Shown in pieces: positions 25,525 through 35,210 of a stretch of 64,000 bases of DNA. A program made the position numbers and the translations under genes. The DNA is from Desulforhopalus singaporensis. GTDB lineage: Bacteria; Desulfobacterota; Desulfobulbia; Desulfobulbales; Desulfocapsaceae. The first letter of the stretch is position 1; every line of letters begins with the position of its first letter. A model generated the notes under the pieces. That model ran no database searches. It was not told the DNA's origin and saw only the letters and a program-made list of their open reading frames with translations. The DNA is taken from assembly GCF_900104445.1 (NCBI RefSeq), contig NZ_FNJI01000028.1, positions 1-64,000 of the forward strand. Direction: 5' to 3'.

Positions 25525-27045
25525 TTATCTCTGCTGCTTGTTTTGCTGGATAAAATCGGCCCGCTGGAGATTGAGCTTCTTCATTTTGTACTGCAGCGCC
25601 TGGGGTGATGAAAGATCAAGTATTTTTACCGCCCGCGCAATATTCCCATGGGACAGGGTCAGGGCGCGATGGATGATTACTTTCTCGGCATCGCGGTGCA
25701 GCTCGTCAAGCTTTGCAAGCGACAGCTGGTTGGCGGCCATATCGGTCCAGGCTCTGCCTTTTGCCAACCCATCTGGTCCCTGGGGCTGGCCTTCGACGGC
25801 TGTATCAAGCCCCCCGGGGGCGCCGTCCATGTTTCCGGACAAGCGGACCAGGTGATGGGGAAGGTGGTTTTTTTCTATCACTTTATCCCTGCCGACAAGA
25901 TTCATGGCACCTTCGATGACGTGCTCGAGTTCCCTGACATTGCCCGGCCAGTGATATTTGCCGAAAAACTCCTGGACTTCGGCAGAAACTCCGGACACGT
26001 TTTTTCGCAACCGGGTGTTGAATTTTTCAACAAAATGGTACACCAGCCTCAAAAAGTCTTGATTTCTTTCCCTCAGCGGCGGCAGCTGTATAAAAACAAC
26101 TCCCAGCCGGTAATAGAGGTCTCGGCGTAATCTGCCGTTTTGTATTTCTTCATGGGGATCTTTGTTGACCGAGCTGATAATTTTCAAATCGAGCTCTACT
26201 TCCCTGTGGGCGCCAATGCGCCGTACTTTTTTTTCCTGCAGAACCCGAAGCAATTTACTCTGCAGTGAAAGTGGCATGGAGTTGAGCTCATCGAGAAAAA
26301 GCGTTCCGCCGTTGGCCTGTTCAAAGAGGCCAGCTTTCTCGATGGCACCGGTAAACGCCCCCTTGGAGGTACCGAACAGGATTCCTTCAAGGAGGTTTTC
26401 AGGGATGGCAGAACAGTTGATCGGAACAAACGGGTTATTTCTTACCGAGCTGAAATTATGAATCGACTGGGCGAACAGTTCTTTTCCGGTACCGGTTTCG
26501 CCAACGATCAAAACCGATGAAGGGGACTCGGCCGCCATCTGGGCAATCCGGACGCTTTCCGACAAATCGGTACCTGCCCCGATTATATCGGCAAAGGAAA
26601 ACCTGGTGCCGTTTTTCCTTGCCCTGCTGTCGATCCCTTTAGGCAGCGCTGTGGAAAAAATTTCCTGGGTCATCTGGTACTCTTTGGTAAAGCAGATGGC
26701 ACCAACCAGTTCACCTCCGTCAAAGACAGGATACACATTGTTGATCGCATTGATCGCACGTCCCAGGTGGGTTCTGTAAAACATGGGTTTATTGAGAATC
26801 GGCCGTTTCTGCTGCAGACATATCATGGACAGGCTCTGCTCTTCGGTCAGATCGTAGAGTTCATACACGTACCTGCCCAGGGCATAGTCCTTGTCGATGT
26901 CATCGATCTTGCCCATCAGATCGTTGTAAAAAACAATCACGCCGAAACGGTCGGTAATGAGCACCCCTTCATGGAATCCGGCAAAAATCGTTGAATAATC
27001 AAATCGTTCAAAATCACCGCTGTCGTAGAACTTCGTGCCTTCCAT
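25525..27045 (-). CDS. PAS/AAA+/HTH sigma-54-dependent activator (first of three paralogues)
   Basis: A 506-residue RocR/NifA-like activator without a receiver domain. A PAS-like sensory domain (about 15-120), a linker, then the AAA+ domain with Walker A G-E-T-G-T-G-K-E, an intact G-A-F-T-G-A loop and G-G-T-L-F-L-D-E-L, ending in a Fis-type HTH (about 455-500). The ATG at 27045 has GGAGGGGGG upstream; an extension of 25 codons lacks support. It lies downstream of gntR (27795-27145) on the same strand and upstream of the BCCT gene with its sigma-54 promoter, the obvious target. Closely similar proteins are encoded at 27945 and 38884. Its ligand is probably a methylated amine or intermediate (inference). 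Confidence 0.9.
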   Translation of the reverse strand: MEGTKFYDSGDFERFDYSTIFAGFHEGVLITDRFGVIVFYNDLMGKIDDIDKDYALGRYVYELYDLTEEQSLSMICLQQKRPILNKPMFYRTHLGRAINAINNVYPVFDGGELVGAICFTKEYQMTQEIFSTALPKGIDSRARKNGTRFSFADIIGAGTDLSESVRIAQMAAESPSSVLIVGETGTGKELFAQSIHNFSSVRNNPFVPINCSAIPENLLEGILFGTSKGAFTGAIEKAGLFEQANGGTLFLDELNSMPLSLQSKLLRVLQEKKVRRIGAHREVELDLKIISSVNKDPHEEIQNGRLRRDLYYRLGVVFIQLPPLRERNQDFLRLVYHFVEKFNTRLRKNVSGVSAEVQEFFGKYHWPGNVRELEHVIEGAMNLVGRDKVIEKNHLPHHLVRLSGNMDGAPGGLDTAVEGQPQGPDGLAKGRAWTDMAANQLSLAKLDELHRDAEKVIIHRALTLSHGNIARAVKILDLSSPQALQYKMKKLNLQRADFIQQNKQQR

Positions 27046-27144
27046 AGATCCGGTCCCCCCCTCCTGCTTTACCCCTGGCCGCCTGAAGTACAATCGATTA
27101 CAGCTTCTGCCTTTACCCAAAAGTGAACAGCAATCCAGCGGCTG

Positions 27145-27795
27145 CTACATGATATCAGGAGAATATTCAAAAATGTTGCGAACCCGGTTGAGATCGGCGA
27201 AAATCACCTGTTTTCGATAATTTTCTGCCTTGTCTAAATTTTTATCCCTAAATGTTTCAACAGAGCGACTCATATATTCGATTTCGTCTTCAACCAGCAG
27301 ATCAAAATCCATTTTGTCGAAAATGAAATGCCATAATCGCTGGGTCTGGAAGTAGAGTAGATCGGATATGTTTCTCAATGAATCGTTGTTCACGACCTCA
27401 TGCATAACCTCCCGGAAGTTCATATCCACCTCAAGAAGCGTGCGGCGGCTCCTGGTCTTCATGATGGTTTCACACCTCTGCTGCACCGCCTCCAGTTTCG
27501 ACAGGTAGAAATCGTTTATCCTGGCAGCGGTCAATCTGCCGAGCAACCCCTCGAGCGGTGCACGGGTCTGAAACACCTCTCTTAGCTGGTTGAATTCGAC
27601 CTCTGCTACCATTATCCCCGCACGTGGAATAATCGACACCAGTTTTTCCCATTCCAGCCGCAGCAACACTTCCCTGACAGGAGTCCTGGAGACACCAAAC
27701 TCCGCGGCCATCTGTTTTTCATTCAGAGGCTGTCCCGGCTCATAGTCGAAGAAGAGAATGCGCTGTTTAATGGTCTGGTAAATTGAAAAATTCAT
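27145..27795 (-). CDS. GntR-family regulator, FCD subfamily (first)
   Basis: A 216-residue repressor-type regulator. The winged HTH spans about residues 5-65 and includes E-F-G-V-S-R-T-P-V-R-E-V-L. The C-terminal all-helical FCD domain (about 75-205) carries an N-F-R-E-V-M-H-E-V segment that contributes the usual ligand/metal-site residues. It is divergent from an activator gene across 150 bases and precedes another activator on its own strand. ATATCA motifs upstream of it recur at the BCCT promoter, so it probably represses both. The start has a weak ribosome-binding site. Confidence 0.88.
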   Translation of the reverse strand: MNFSIYQTIKQRILFFDYEPGQPLNEKQMAAEFGVSRTPVREVLLRLEWEKLVSIIPRAGIMVAEVEFNQLREVFQTRAPLEGLLGRLTAARINDFYLSKLEAVQQRCETIMKTRSRRTLLEVDMNFREVMHEVVNNDSLRNISDLLYFQTQRLWHFIFDKMDFDLLVEDEIEYMSRSVETFRDKNLDKAENYRKQVIFADLNRVRNIFEYSPDIM

Positions 27796-27839
27796 GAAGG
27801 TTTTATATAAAGAGGTTTTAGAGTTCGTGGCGAGACGTC

Positions 27840-27867
27840 TGATATGTATTATATTAATGATATATCA
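27840..27867. promoter_or_regulatory. operator candidate between divergent gntR and activator genes
   Basis: TGATAT at 27840-27845 and the 10-base palindrome TGATATATCA at 27858-27867, followed by ACG. The core ATATCAACG also occurs upstream of the second GntR gene. Confidence 0.4.
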
Positions 27868-27944
27868 ACGATGCAAGACTGAACTGTGAATAATTACCGA
27901 ATTCGGACCTGATTGTTCTCATGAGCAAACAAGAGGAAGTAAAA

Positions 27945-29501
27945 ATGATCCCACCCCTACTGCAGGACCTGTTCCCGGACATCGACCCGGCTTCGACACC
28001 ATTCCTTTCTTTTCTTGAACAGTTTCATGAAGGAGTCGTGATCGCAGACTGCCAGGGAAAGATACTGTACGTAAACGATGCCCAGTCACACATCGACGAC
28101 CTCCCGGCCGACAAACTGATCGGCAGATTCGTAACCGACATATACCGGGTCGACAACGACGACACTCCAGTTATCAAGTGCGTGCAGACCGACCGGGCCG
28201 TTCTTAATTTTACCTGCTACTACCGCACCCGCCTCGGCAAGATAGTCAACTCCATCCACAACGTCTACCCGCTGCGATCAAAGGACAAGATGATCGGTGT
28301 GATCTGTTTTGTAAGGGACTACTCCACCGCCCGCAACTCTTTTGAGGAAATTTACCAGCCAGACGCGCCCAAAAAGATCAGGACCTTCGACACTCCCGCG
28401 CCACTCCACCGGGACAAAAATCTCGACAACGGTACCCGGTTCACGTTCAAGGACCTCATCGGCAACTCTGCGGAGCTGGTAAAGGCGGTCTCCGCCGCCC
28501 GGATCGCCTCCGACTCACCTTCATCGGTGATGCTCAACGGCGAAACCGGCACCGGCAAGGAGCTTTTGGCCCAGTCCATCCACAACAACAGTCCCAGGAA
28601 AAGCCGGCAGTTTGTCGCCATCAACTGTGCAGCAATCCCCGAACATCTCCTGGAAGGCATACTGTTCGGCACCTCCAAGGGCGCATTCACCGGCGCCCTG
28701 GACAAACCCGGAATTTTTGAACAAGCCGACGGAGGAACCCTGTTTCTCGACGAGATCAACTCCATGCCCCTGGGACTGCAGGCCAAGCTGCTGAGGGTTA
28801 TCCAGGAACGGAAGATCCGGCGCATCGGCTCCCTGAGGGAAATCGACATGAACATCAGGATAATAAGTTCAGTGAACGAGGACCCCCACCTGGCGGTCAG
28901 CCGGGGAGCCCTGCGCAAAGATCTGCTCTACCGCATCGGAGTCCTGATAATCCGCATTCCGCCCTTGAGGGAGCGGATGGAGGACCTGGAAAAGCTGATC
29001 CGCCATTTTCTCTATAAATACAACCTGGTGCTGAACAAGAACATCAATGCCATCTCCGCCGATGTAATGGACCTTTTTCATAATTACCAGTGGCCGGGCA
29101 ACGTCCGCGAACTCGAACATGTCATTGAAGGGGCGGTCAATCTGGCAAGAGACAAAACCGTGATAGAGATCCGTCACCTGCCCACCATTATCTGGCAGGC
29201 CGATGACGACCTTAAGAGGTCGTCGAAGACATCTTTTCCGCCGGCGAAAACAGTCGGCAACACCACCGCTTCCGGCGAACCCCTCAATGTCATCTTCCCC
29301 TCGGATAGTGCGCAGGAGGATGTCCAGGTATCATCCCTTGTAAAAATTCAGGCGCAAAACGAAATCAGGACAATAAAAAAGGCGCTTACCCTCTTTCAGG
29401 GAAACGTATCGAGGGCGGCCAAAAAACTTGACCTGTCGCCGCAGCTGCTCCACTACAAGATGAAGAAGTACAATATCGCAAGAAAGGACTTTATTCCGTA
29501 A
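27945..29501 (+). CDS. PAS/AAA+/HTH sigma-54-dependent activator (second paralogue)
   Basis: A 518-residue activator with the same plan as its neighbours: PAS-like N-terminus (F-H-E-G-V-V-I-A-D), AAA+ domain with N-G-E-T-G-T-G-K-E and intact G-A-F-T-G-A, Walker B G-G-T-L-F-L-D-E-I, and a C-terminal Fis-type HTH. The ATG at 27945 has GAGGAAG five bases upstream and gives the same M-I-P start as the third paralogue; the ATG at 27921 has no ribosome-binding site. It is divergent from gntR. Candidate targets are the -24/-12 promoters in the window; which activator serves which promoter cannot be told from sequence. Confidence 0.9.
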   Translation: MIPPLLQDLFPDIDPASTPFLSFLEQFHEGVVIADCQGKILYVNDAQSHIDDLPADKLIGRFVTDIYRVDNDDTPVIKCVQTDRAVLNFTCYYRTRLGKIVNSIHNVYPLRSKDKMIGVICFVRDYSTARNSFEEIYQPDAPKKIRTFDTPAPLHRDKNLDNGTRFTFKDLIGNSAELVKAVSAARIASDSPSSVMLNGETGTGKELLAQSIHNNSPRKSRQFVAINCAAIPEHLLEGILFGTSKGAFTGALDKPGIFEQADGGTLFLDEINSMPLGLQAKLLRVIQERKIRRIGSLREIDMNIRIISSVNEDPHLAVSRGALRKDLLYRIGVLIIRIPPLRERMEDLEKLIRHFLYKYNLVLNKNINAISADVMDLFHNYQWPGNVRELEHVIEGAVNLARDKTVIEIRHLPTIIWQADDDLKRSSKTSFPPAKTVGNTTASGEPLNVIFPSDSAQEDVQVSSLVKIQAQNEIRTIKKALTLFQGNVSRAAKKLDLSPQLLHYKMKKYNIARKDFIP

Positions 29502-29545
29502 CAGCGGATGCGAGGTGGTCGGCGGTAACCCGGACCCAGCCCAGG

Positions 29546-30676
29546 TTACTGCCAGAAATCCTTTAATACCAGATTGTTGCGATGGATTATTTCATCGTAG
29601 TGTTTGCCGCCGAGACAGGCCTTTATCTGAAAAGTCTTCAACCCCTTTATCAGGTCGATATCTGACGAACTGTAATTGACCAGCCCAACGCCGATCACTT
29701 CATTTTCAACGGTCCGGAAATCTACGGCGGCACCCTGCTCGAATTTGCCCTTGACCGCCACAACTCCGATGGGCAACAGACTTTTCCCGTTTGTCTTGAC
29801 GGCACGAACCGCCCCCTCGTCAATCACCACGCTCCCCTTGGGGGCGAGGGTGTGGGCGATCCAGCATTTTCTGCTGGCCATCTTGACCTCCTTCGGCACG
29901 AAGTATGTTCCGACATCCTCTCCCTGAAAAAGCCGTACCAGAATATCGTCCCTGTTTCCCCTGGCCACGATCATCGGGATTCCAGCAGAAGTAACTTTCT
30001 GCGCCGCCTGGACCTTACTGAGCATTCCGCCGGTGCCGAGAGTACCTGGGATACCGCTTGCCAGTTCTTCGGTTTCTTTCTGGATCTGCTCGATCTTGGG
30101 GAGCAGCCTGGCATCGTCAAACTGACGGGGATCCTTATCGTACAAGCCGTCAATATCGGTCAGGATGAACAGGAAATCTGCATCCATCAGCAGAGCGATC
30201 ATGGCCGCCAGGTTGTCATTGTCCCCCAGTTTGATTTCTTCAACCGTGATGGTGTCGTTTTCGTTGACTATGGGGATGATTTTCCAGTCGATAAGAGTAT
30301 GCAGCGTATTTCTCGCGTTAAGATAACGCTGCCGGTTGTTCAGGTCATCCCCGGTCAGCAGGATCTGGGCTATTTTCCTGCCATAGGCCGCGAAACTTTT
30401 TTCATAGGCGTTCATGACCCCGCTCTGGCCTATGGCCGAAATAGCCTGACGCTTGGGGATCTCTTCCGGCCTGCGTTTGAGCATCATTTTCCGCATTCCG
30501 GCAGCCATGGCACCAGACGACACCAGAATCACCTCGATTCCCTGGTTCATCAGGAAATCGATCTGGCGCGAAATCGCATCGATAACCTTCAGGTCGAGCC
30601 CGTTCTTTGCGGTTATCACATTACTGCCCAGTTTGACCACTATCCTTTTGGCGTTTTTCAAGCGTTGTTTTGGCAT
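29546..30676 (-). CDS. proB: glutamate 5-kinase with PUA domain
   Basis: A 376-residue enzyme that phosphorylates glutamate for proline synthesis. The amino-acid kinase domain starts I-V-V-K-L-G-S-N-V-I and contains L-V-S-S-G-A-M-A-A-G, N-E-N-D-T-I and L-G-D-N-D-N-L-A-A. The last 100 residues form the PUA domain. ATG at 30676 has GAGG upstream; an in-frame start 11 codons earlier lacks one. It is a housekeeping gene interrupting the amine cluster on the opposite strand; proA is not adjacent. Proline synthesis and betaine metabolism share osmotic stress, but no functional link is shown. Confidence 0.95.
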   Translation of the reverse strand: MPKQRLKNAKRIVVKLGSNVITAKNGLDLKVIDAISRQIDFLMNQGIEVILVSSGAMAAGMRKMMLKRRPEEIPKRQAISAIGQSGVMNAYEKSFAAYGRKIAQILLTGDDLNNRQRYLNARNTLHTLIDWKIIPIVNENDTITVEEIKLGDNDNLAAMIALLMDADFLFILTDIDGLYDKDPRQFDDARLLPKIEQIQKETEELASGIPGTLGTGGMLSKVQAAQKVTSAGIPMIVARGNRDDILVRLFQGEDVGTYFVPKEVKMASRKCWIAHTLAPKGSVVIDEGAVRAVKTNGKSLLPIGVVAVKGKFEQGAAVDFRTVENEVIGVGLVNYSSSDIDLIKGLKTFQIKACLGGKHYDEIIHRNNLVLKDFWQ

Positions 30677-31029
30677 AAAAAGCCTCGTAAAAAATATCCA
30701 GAACGTCACTGCACCACAGCAGCCGTCATTTTTTCTTTATTTCCAGCCAGGTTGTTGTTTTCGGCAGCCCCCAGGCTCCAACCAACCAGCCCGATTTCCC
30801 CGCCTCTGCATCACCACGCACATTATTAAGGCAACCCGCAACAATTGCAATCATCTTTTCAAATGACGACCGGAGTGCGACATTTATTTCCGCATTTATC
30901 CACCATCATTTCAACCCGGCCCCACCGGTCCGGTTTTTTTTACCTAAAAGGGTGTGTCGTTTTTTCCAACACTTTCAAACAGTTCAGCCGGACGGCTGAT
31001 ACATCAGACTTTTTTGCATGTTTTTTAGC

Positions 31030-31059
31030 TTGACTACACATGTATATCAAATGTATATT
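31030..31059 (+). promoter_or_regulatory. sigma-70 promoter for gntR and downstream dehydrogenase
   Basis: TTGACT (31030-31035) and TATATT (31054-31059) separated by 18 bases, upstream of the ATG at 31123. The overlapping ATATCA repeats suggest autoregulation. Confidence 0.6.
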
Positions 31060-31072
31060 GGTCACATATCAA
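31044..31072. promoter_or_regulatory. direct repeat operator candidate over the gntR promoter
   Basis: ATATCAA occurs at 31044-31050 and 31066-31072, 22 bases (two helical turns) apart, flanking the -10 element. The second copy continues as ATATCAACG, identical to the motif near the first gntR gene. Confidence 0.45.
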
Positions 31073-31122
31073 CGCAACACCGGTATACAACAACCAATCC
31101 ATCATCTTTTAACAAAAAAAAT

Positions 31123-31743
31123 ATGAGCACACCGAACGTCTACCGGGATCTGAAAAAGCAGATCATCTTGCTGGACTATAAACCCGGAGCGGTAATCCGC
31201 GAAAAAGAAGTGATGGAGAAATTCGGCGTCAGCCGCACCCCGGTCAGGGAAGCACTGATGCGGCTGGAGATGGATGGATTGGTCCGCATCATTCCAAATG
31301 TAGGAACTTTTGCAGAGGACGTGAGTTTCCAGCAGCTCAAGGACGTGCTCGAGACTTACGACTATCTCGTCAGATTGTCGGGAACGCTTGCAGCCGAACG
31401 CATTACCGAAAAAGAACTCGACGAGATCCGCAAGCGTATATCCGCAATGAAGCAGAGTCAGGACGCCAAGGTGCTGATGCGGCTGGACGGGGAGATTCAC
31501 CAGATAATCAACGATTCCACCAAGAATAAGGTGCTGATAAAGATCCTGAGCGGACTCTACGACCAGTCAATGAGAATCTGGGTATTCGCCGGAGCAGAGG
31601 GCGAATACTGGAAAAATCTTGAAAACCAGTTCGTAAATATCGTGAACGCGCTGGAACAGCGTGACGGGGAAATGACCGCTCGACTTCTGGAAGAACACAC
31701 GAACGATTTCGTGGAACATATAAGAAGTCAGCTGGCATTCTAA
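31123..31743 (+). CDS. GntR-family regulator, FCD subfamily (second)
   Basis: A 206-residue regulator with an N-terminal winged HTH (K-F-G-V-S-R-T-P-V-R-E-A-L-M) and an FCD effector domain that contains M-R-L-D-G-E-I-H-Q-I-I. ATG at 31123 is used although its ribosome-binding site is poor, because upstream in-frame codons overlap the promoter. It precedes the dimethylglycine dehydrogenase-like gene by 40 bases on the same strand, so both are likely one transcript, with the regulator sensing a substrate or product of that enzyme. It is related in plan to the GntR protein at 27145. Confidence 0.88.
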   Translation: MSTPNVYRDLKKQIILLDYKPGAVIREKEVMEKFGVSRTPVREALMRLEMDGLVRIIPNVGTFAEDVSFQQLKDVLETYDYLVRLSGTLAAERITEKELDEIRKRISAMKQSQDAKVLMRLDGEIHQIINDSTKNKVLIKILSGLYDQSMRIWVFAGAEGEYWKNLENQFVNIVNALEQRDGEMTARLLEEHTNDFVEHIRSQLAF

Positions 31744-31783
31744 ATTCAACAGCTAACCATCAAATCAAACAGAGAGGCCTGTA

Positions 31784-34300
31784 ATGAGTCAGTTTCCGAA
31801 GCAAGCGAAAGTAGTCATCATAGGTGCCGGTATCGTCGGCAATTGCGTAGCGGGTCACCTAGCGGAAAGAGGCTGGAAAAACATGGTGTTGATTGACAAG
31901 GGTCCACTGCCTAATCCCGGCGGATCCACCGGTCACGCATCCAACTTCATCTTTCCAGTGGATAACGGCAAGCCGTTGACCCAGCTTACCATGGACAGTA
32001 AGCGCCAATATGGGGAGCTTGGTGTTGAACGTATCTGTGGCGGAATAGAGGTGGCCAGGACAGAGGCGAGCGTTGCTGACACGAAACGCAGGATAGCTTC
32101 TTCCAAATGCTGGGGAATAGACTCACAGCTGCTTGACGTCGACGGCTGCGTCGAACTCTTTCCGTGGCTCAACAGAGACAAAATCAAAGGTGGTTTCTAT
32201 ACGCCTTCGGTAAGTGTTGTCGACTCCCTGCGTGCAGGCACGATTATGCGTGAAAAAGCACAGGATATGGGAGCCCTCTCTGTGTTTGCGAACACCGAGG
32301 TCCTGGACGTTGATGTTGAAGATGGAAAAATTAAAGGGGTCAAGACCGACCGCGGGGATATTGAAGCTGAGTATGTAATCATCTGCTGTGGTGTCTGGAG
32401 CCCTCGCATCGGCGAAATGGCCGGCGTGCAAATTCCACTGGCACCGGTTGTTCACCAGATGATTGATGCCGGCCCAATTCCGCAGCTGGCCCATGTCAAA
32501 GGAGAGATCGGATATCCCATTATCAGGGATATGAGCGTAAAGATGTATGAGCGCCAGACCTCTGGCACCATGGAAGTTGGTTCCTATGCCCACCGCTCGA
32601 TTTTAATCGACCCCGATGATATCCCGTCAAACGAGCAGGCCAAACTCTCGCCCACCGAGCTGCCTTTCACCAGCGAAGATTTTGAGCCACAGCTCGAAGA
32701 CGCGCTGGAACTGATGCCGGAGCTTCTCGACAACGATAAGGTTGAAATCCAGTACGCCATCAATGGGCTTATCTCCCTCACTCCGGACGGCGAGCCGTTG
32801 ATCGGTGAAACACCTGAGGTCAAGAACCTCTGGGTTGCAGCGGCAATCTGGATTAAAGAAGGACCGGGTGCAGCTCGAATGCTGGCCGAATGGATGACCG
32901 ATGGGGCCCCTGAACTGGATCCCAACCATGTGGATATCGCCAGGTTTTACCCATACGCCGGGACCAAGAAATTCGTATGGGATCGCGCCACCGAAGGATT
33001 TCCGAAACTTTACGATATCGTTCATCCCCACGAGCAATATCTCGATTCCCGAAATATCCGCCTGAGTCCTTTTCATTCAAGGACCAAGGAACTGGGCGCC
33101 GTATACTTCGAAACCGCCGGCTGGGAACGCCCCCAATGGTACGAAAGCAACAAAACTCTCCTCGAGGAATATGCGGACAGGCTCGTTGAGCGAACCAACG
33201 AGTGGGACTCACGCTGGTGGTCACCAATCATTGACGCGGAAAATATCGCCCTCCGCGAAAGGGTCGCCATGACCGACTTGAGCGCCTTTACCATTTTTGA
33301 CATCGTTGGACCAGGCGCCCTGGACGTCGTACAGAAGGTGGCTGTCTCGCAGATGGACAACAAGGTTGGCAAGGCGTGCTACACTCTTTTATTGAACCAC
33401 AAGGGTGGAATCCGCAGCGACCTTATCATAGCAAGAACCGGCAAGGACTCCTTCCGTGTCATCACCGGCGGCGGCCATGGCAGTGTAGACAAGAAATGGT
33501 TCAGCGATCACCTCCCTGAAGATGGAACCGTCCAGCTGCACGACCAGACTTCAGCTCTGGGCACCGTGGGCGTCTGGGGGCCGTCAGCCAGGGACCTGCT
33601 CGAATCTGTCACCGACGACGACATCTCCAATGAAGATTTTCCCTATGCCACCGTCAAGAAGTTTCGCATTAAGGATATCCCGGTGTGGGCACTGAGAATG
33701 TCCTATGTCGGTGAATATGGATGGGAACTTTATACAAATGCCGAGCATGGTCCTAAACTGTGGGACATTCTCTGGGAAGCCGGGCAGAAATACCGTGTTG
33801 TTCCTGTAGGCATCGGGGTTTACGGAACAAACGCCCGTCTGGAAAAAAGCTTCCGTCTCTTCGGCAACGAACTGGACACCGAGTACAACCCGGTCGAAGC
33901 CGGAATGGCGCTGCCAAGGGTCAAGGCACAGGACTTCATTGGTAAAGAGGCGTACCTCAAGGCACGCGATGAGGATCCCACAACTCTTCTGTGCACCCTC
34001 ACCGTCGATGACCACACCGACTCCAAGGGAGAGAAGCGCTATATGGTAGGGAACTTCCCGGTGCTGACCGAGGACGGTGAATCCATCGTAGACGCAAAAG
34101 GCCGGCCGGCTTATGTCGCTAGTTGCGGCTATGGTGCTGTTGTCGGAAAATATATCCTCATGGCATACCTGCCGCCCGAGTACGCCAAGGCCGGAAATAA
34201 ACTCAAGGTAGAATACTTCTGCGAGCATTTCCCCGTGACAGTTGACATCGTTGGCGCCGCGCCGCTCTATGACCCGAAGCACGAGCGTCTGAAAGGCTGA
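31784..34300 (+). CDS. dimethylglycine/sarcosine dehydrogenase-like flavoprotein (DAO + GCV_T)
   Basis: An 838-residue protein that joins an N-terminal FAD-dependent amine oxidase domain (about 1-390; G-A-G-I-V-G at 14-19), a bridging FAO_M segment, and a C-terminal folate-binding aminomethyltransferase-like domain (about 435-838). This is the architecture of mitochondrial DMGDH and SARDH. These enzymes demethylate dimethylglycine or sarcosine and hand the methylene group to tetrahydrofolate and electrons to ETF. The motif G-S-T-G-H51-A-S-N corresponds to the GSTWHA region, whose histidine binds FAD covalently in the animal enzymes. ETF genes follow directly, which fits the electron route. 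Substrate specificity is inferred. Confidence 0.88.
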   Translation: MSQFPKQAKVVIIGAGIVGNCVAGHLAERGWKNMVLIDKGPLPNPGGSTGHASNFIFPVDNGKPLTQLTMDSKRQYGELGVERICGGIEVARTEASVADTKRRIASSKCWGIDSQLLDVDGCVELFPWLNRDKIKGGFYTPSVSVVDSLRAGTIMREKAQDMGALSVFANTEVLDVDVEDGKIKGVKTDRGDIEAEYVIICCGVWSPRIGEMAGVQIPLAPVVHQMIDAGPIPQLAHVKGEIGYPIIRDMSVKMYERQTSGTMEVGSYAHRSILIDPDDIPSNEQAKLSPTELPFTSEDFEPQLEDALELMPELLDNDKVEIQYAINGLISLTPDGEPLIGETPEVKNLWVAAAIWIKEGPGAARMLAEWMTDGAPELDPNHVDIARFYPYAGTKKFVWDRATEGFPKLYDIVHPHEQYLDSRNIRLSPFHSRTKELGAVYFETAGWERPQWYESNKTLLEEYADRLVERTNEWDSRWWSPIIDAENIALRERVAMTDLSAFTIFDIVGPGALDVVQKVAVSQMDNKVGKACYTLLLNHKGGIRSDLIIARTGKDSFRVITGGGHGSVDKKWFSDHLPEDGTVQLHDQTSALGTVGVWGPSARDLLESVTDDDISNEDFPYATVKKFRIKDIPVWALRMSYVGEYGWELYTNAEHGPKLWDILWEAGQKYRVVPVGIGVYGTNARLEKSFRLFGNELDTEYNPVEAGMALPRVKAQDFIGKEAYLKARDEDPTTLLCTLTVDDHTDSKGEKRYMVGNFPVLTEDGESIVDAKGRPAYVASCGYGAVVGKYILMAYLPPEYAKAGNKLKVEYFCEHFPVTVDIVGAAPLYDPKHERLKG

Positions 34301-34358
34301 AAATGGCAAGAGAAAACCCATGACAAAGAATGAATGGGTTTTTCATGCCGCTCAACAC

Positions 34359-34392
34359 CCCGGAAGGTTTCTGCCGTAAGGGACCTTCCGGG
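34359..34392 (+). repeat. 10-bp stem hairpin between dehydrogenase and ETF genes
   Basis: CCCGGAAGGT (34359-34368) pairs with ACCTTCCGGG (34383-34392). No T-run follows, so it is more likely an mRNA processing or stability element, or a partial terminator, than a full stop. Confidence 0.6.
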
Positions 34393-34446
34393 TCAGGATT
34401 AACGACCCCCACTAAGCTCACCAAGTCAGGGGAATGGAGGAATGTC

Positions 34447-35208
34447 ATGAATATTCTTGTCTGTGTAAAACGGGTACCGGATATTGGCGCCCGGATCGAT
34501 CTCACCGAAGACCGGCAGGCGATTACAACCAAGAACCTGGGGTTCTGTATCAGTCCCCATGAAGAGTGTGCAGTCGAAGAAGCCATCCAGCTGGTGGAAA
34601 AGCATGGCGGCCAGGCAACTGTACTCACCCTTGGCCCCGCAGACGCGGAAGAACAGCTGCGCGATTGCCTGGCAAGGGGAATAGACCGCGGAATCCTGAT
34701 AGAAACGGATCAGCCCGAATGGGACTCCAGGGAAACCGCCACCGCACTTGCGGAAGTAATCCGCAGCGAAGCTGACAAAGAACCATTTGACCTGATACTT
34801 TTCGGCAACGAATCGGCCGACAGCACCGGATGCCAGGTCGGCATAAGGGTAGCGCACCATTTGAACCTCCCCTGTGTTGCCAGTGTCAAGAAGCTGCAGA
34901 TCGGAGACGGCGACGCCACTGCCTCGCGCGAGGTAGACACCGGCTGGGAAGTATTCAGCCTGCCGATGCCGGCGCTTATTACGGTCAAGGAAGGAATCAA
35001 CCTGCCGCGTTACCCGAGTCTTCGCGGTACCATGAAAGCCAAAAAGAAGCCTGTAGATCGCCTGTCTGCCGACAAAATCGGCGCCAGCCTTAAAATGCAG
35101 CAACTGGTCCATCCGCCCGAGCAGAAAAAAGAAGTCGACATGCTCGGCGAAGGTTCGGCTGCAGCGTCCAGGATCGTCGAGGTATTCAAAGCTCTGGAGG
35201 TAATATAG
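34447..35208 (+). CDS. etfB: electron transfer flavoprotein beta subunit
   Basis: A 253-residue ETF beta subunit. It begins M-N-I-L-V-C-V-K-R-V-P-D and has the AMP/adenine-binding segment, with L-F-G-N-E-S-A-D replacing the more common G-x-Q-S-x-D. ATG at 34447 has GGAGG nine bases upstream; upstream in-frame codons are leader. Two bases after its stop comes the alpha subunit. With the preceding dehydrogenase and the following membrane Fe-S protein it forms an electron route from methylamine oxidation to the quinone pool. Confidence 0.94.
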   Translation: MNILVCVKRVPDIGARIDLTEDRQAITTKNLGFCISPHEECAVEEAIQLVEKHGGQATVLTLGPADAEEQLRDCLARGIDRGILIETDQPEWDSRETATALAEVIRSEADKEPFDLILFGNESADSTGCQVGIRVAHHLNLPCVASVKKLQIGDGDATASREVDTGWEVFSLPMPALITVKEGINLPRYPSLRGTMKAKKKPVDRLSADKIGASLKMQQLVHPPEQKKEVDMLGEGSAAASRIVEVFKALEVI

Positions 35209-35210
35209 CC

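Larger units (their letters stand above)
30677..31122. other. intergenic region with promoter of the second gntR gene
   Basis: About 445 bases between divergent proB and gntR. Apart from the promoter and operator repeats near 31030-31072 I see nothing coding. The stretch 30900-30990 is T-rich with short GC blocks (CCACCGGTCCGG) but has no clear terminator. Confidence 0.4.
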
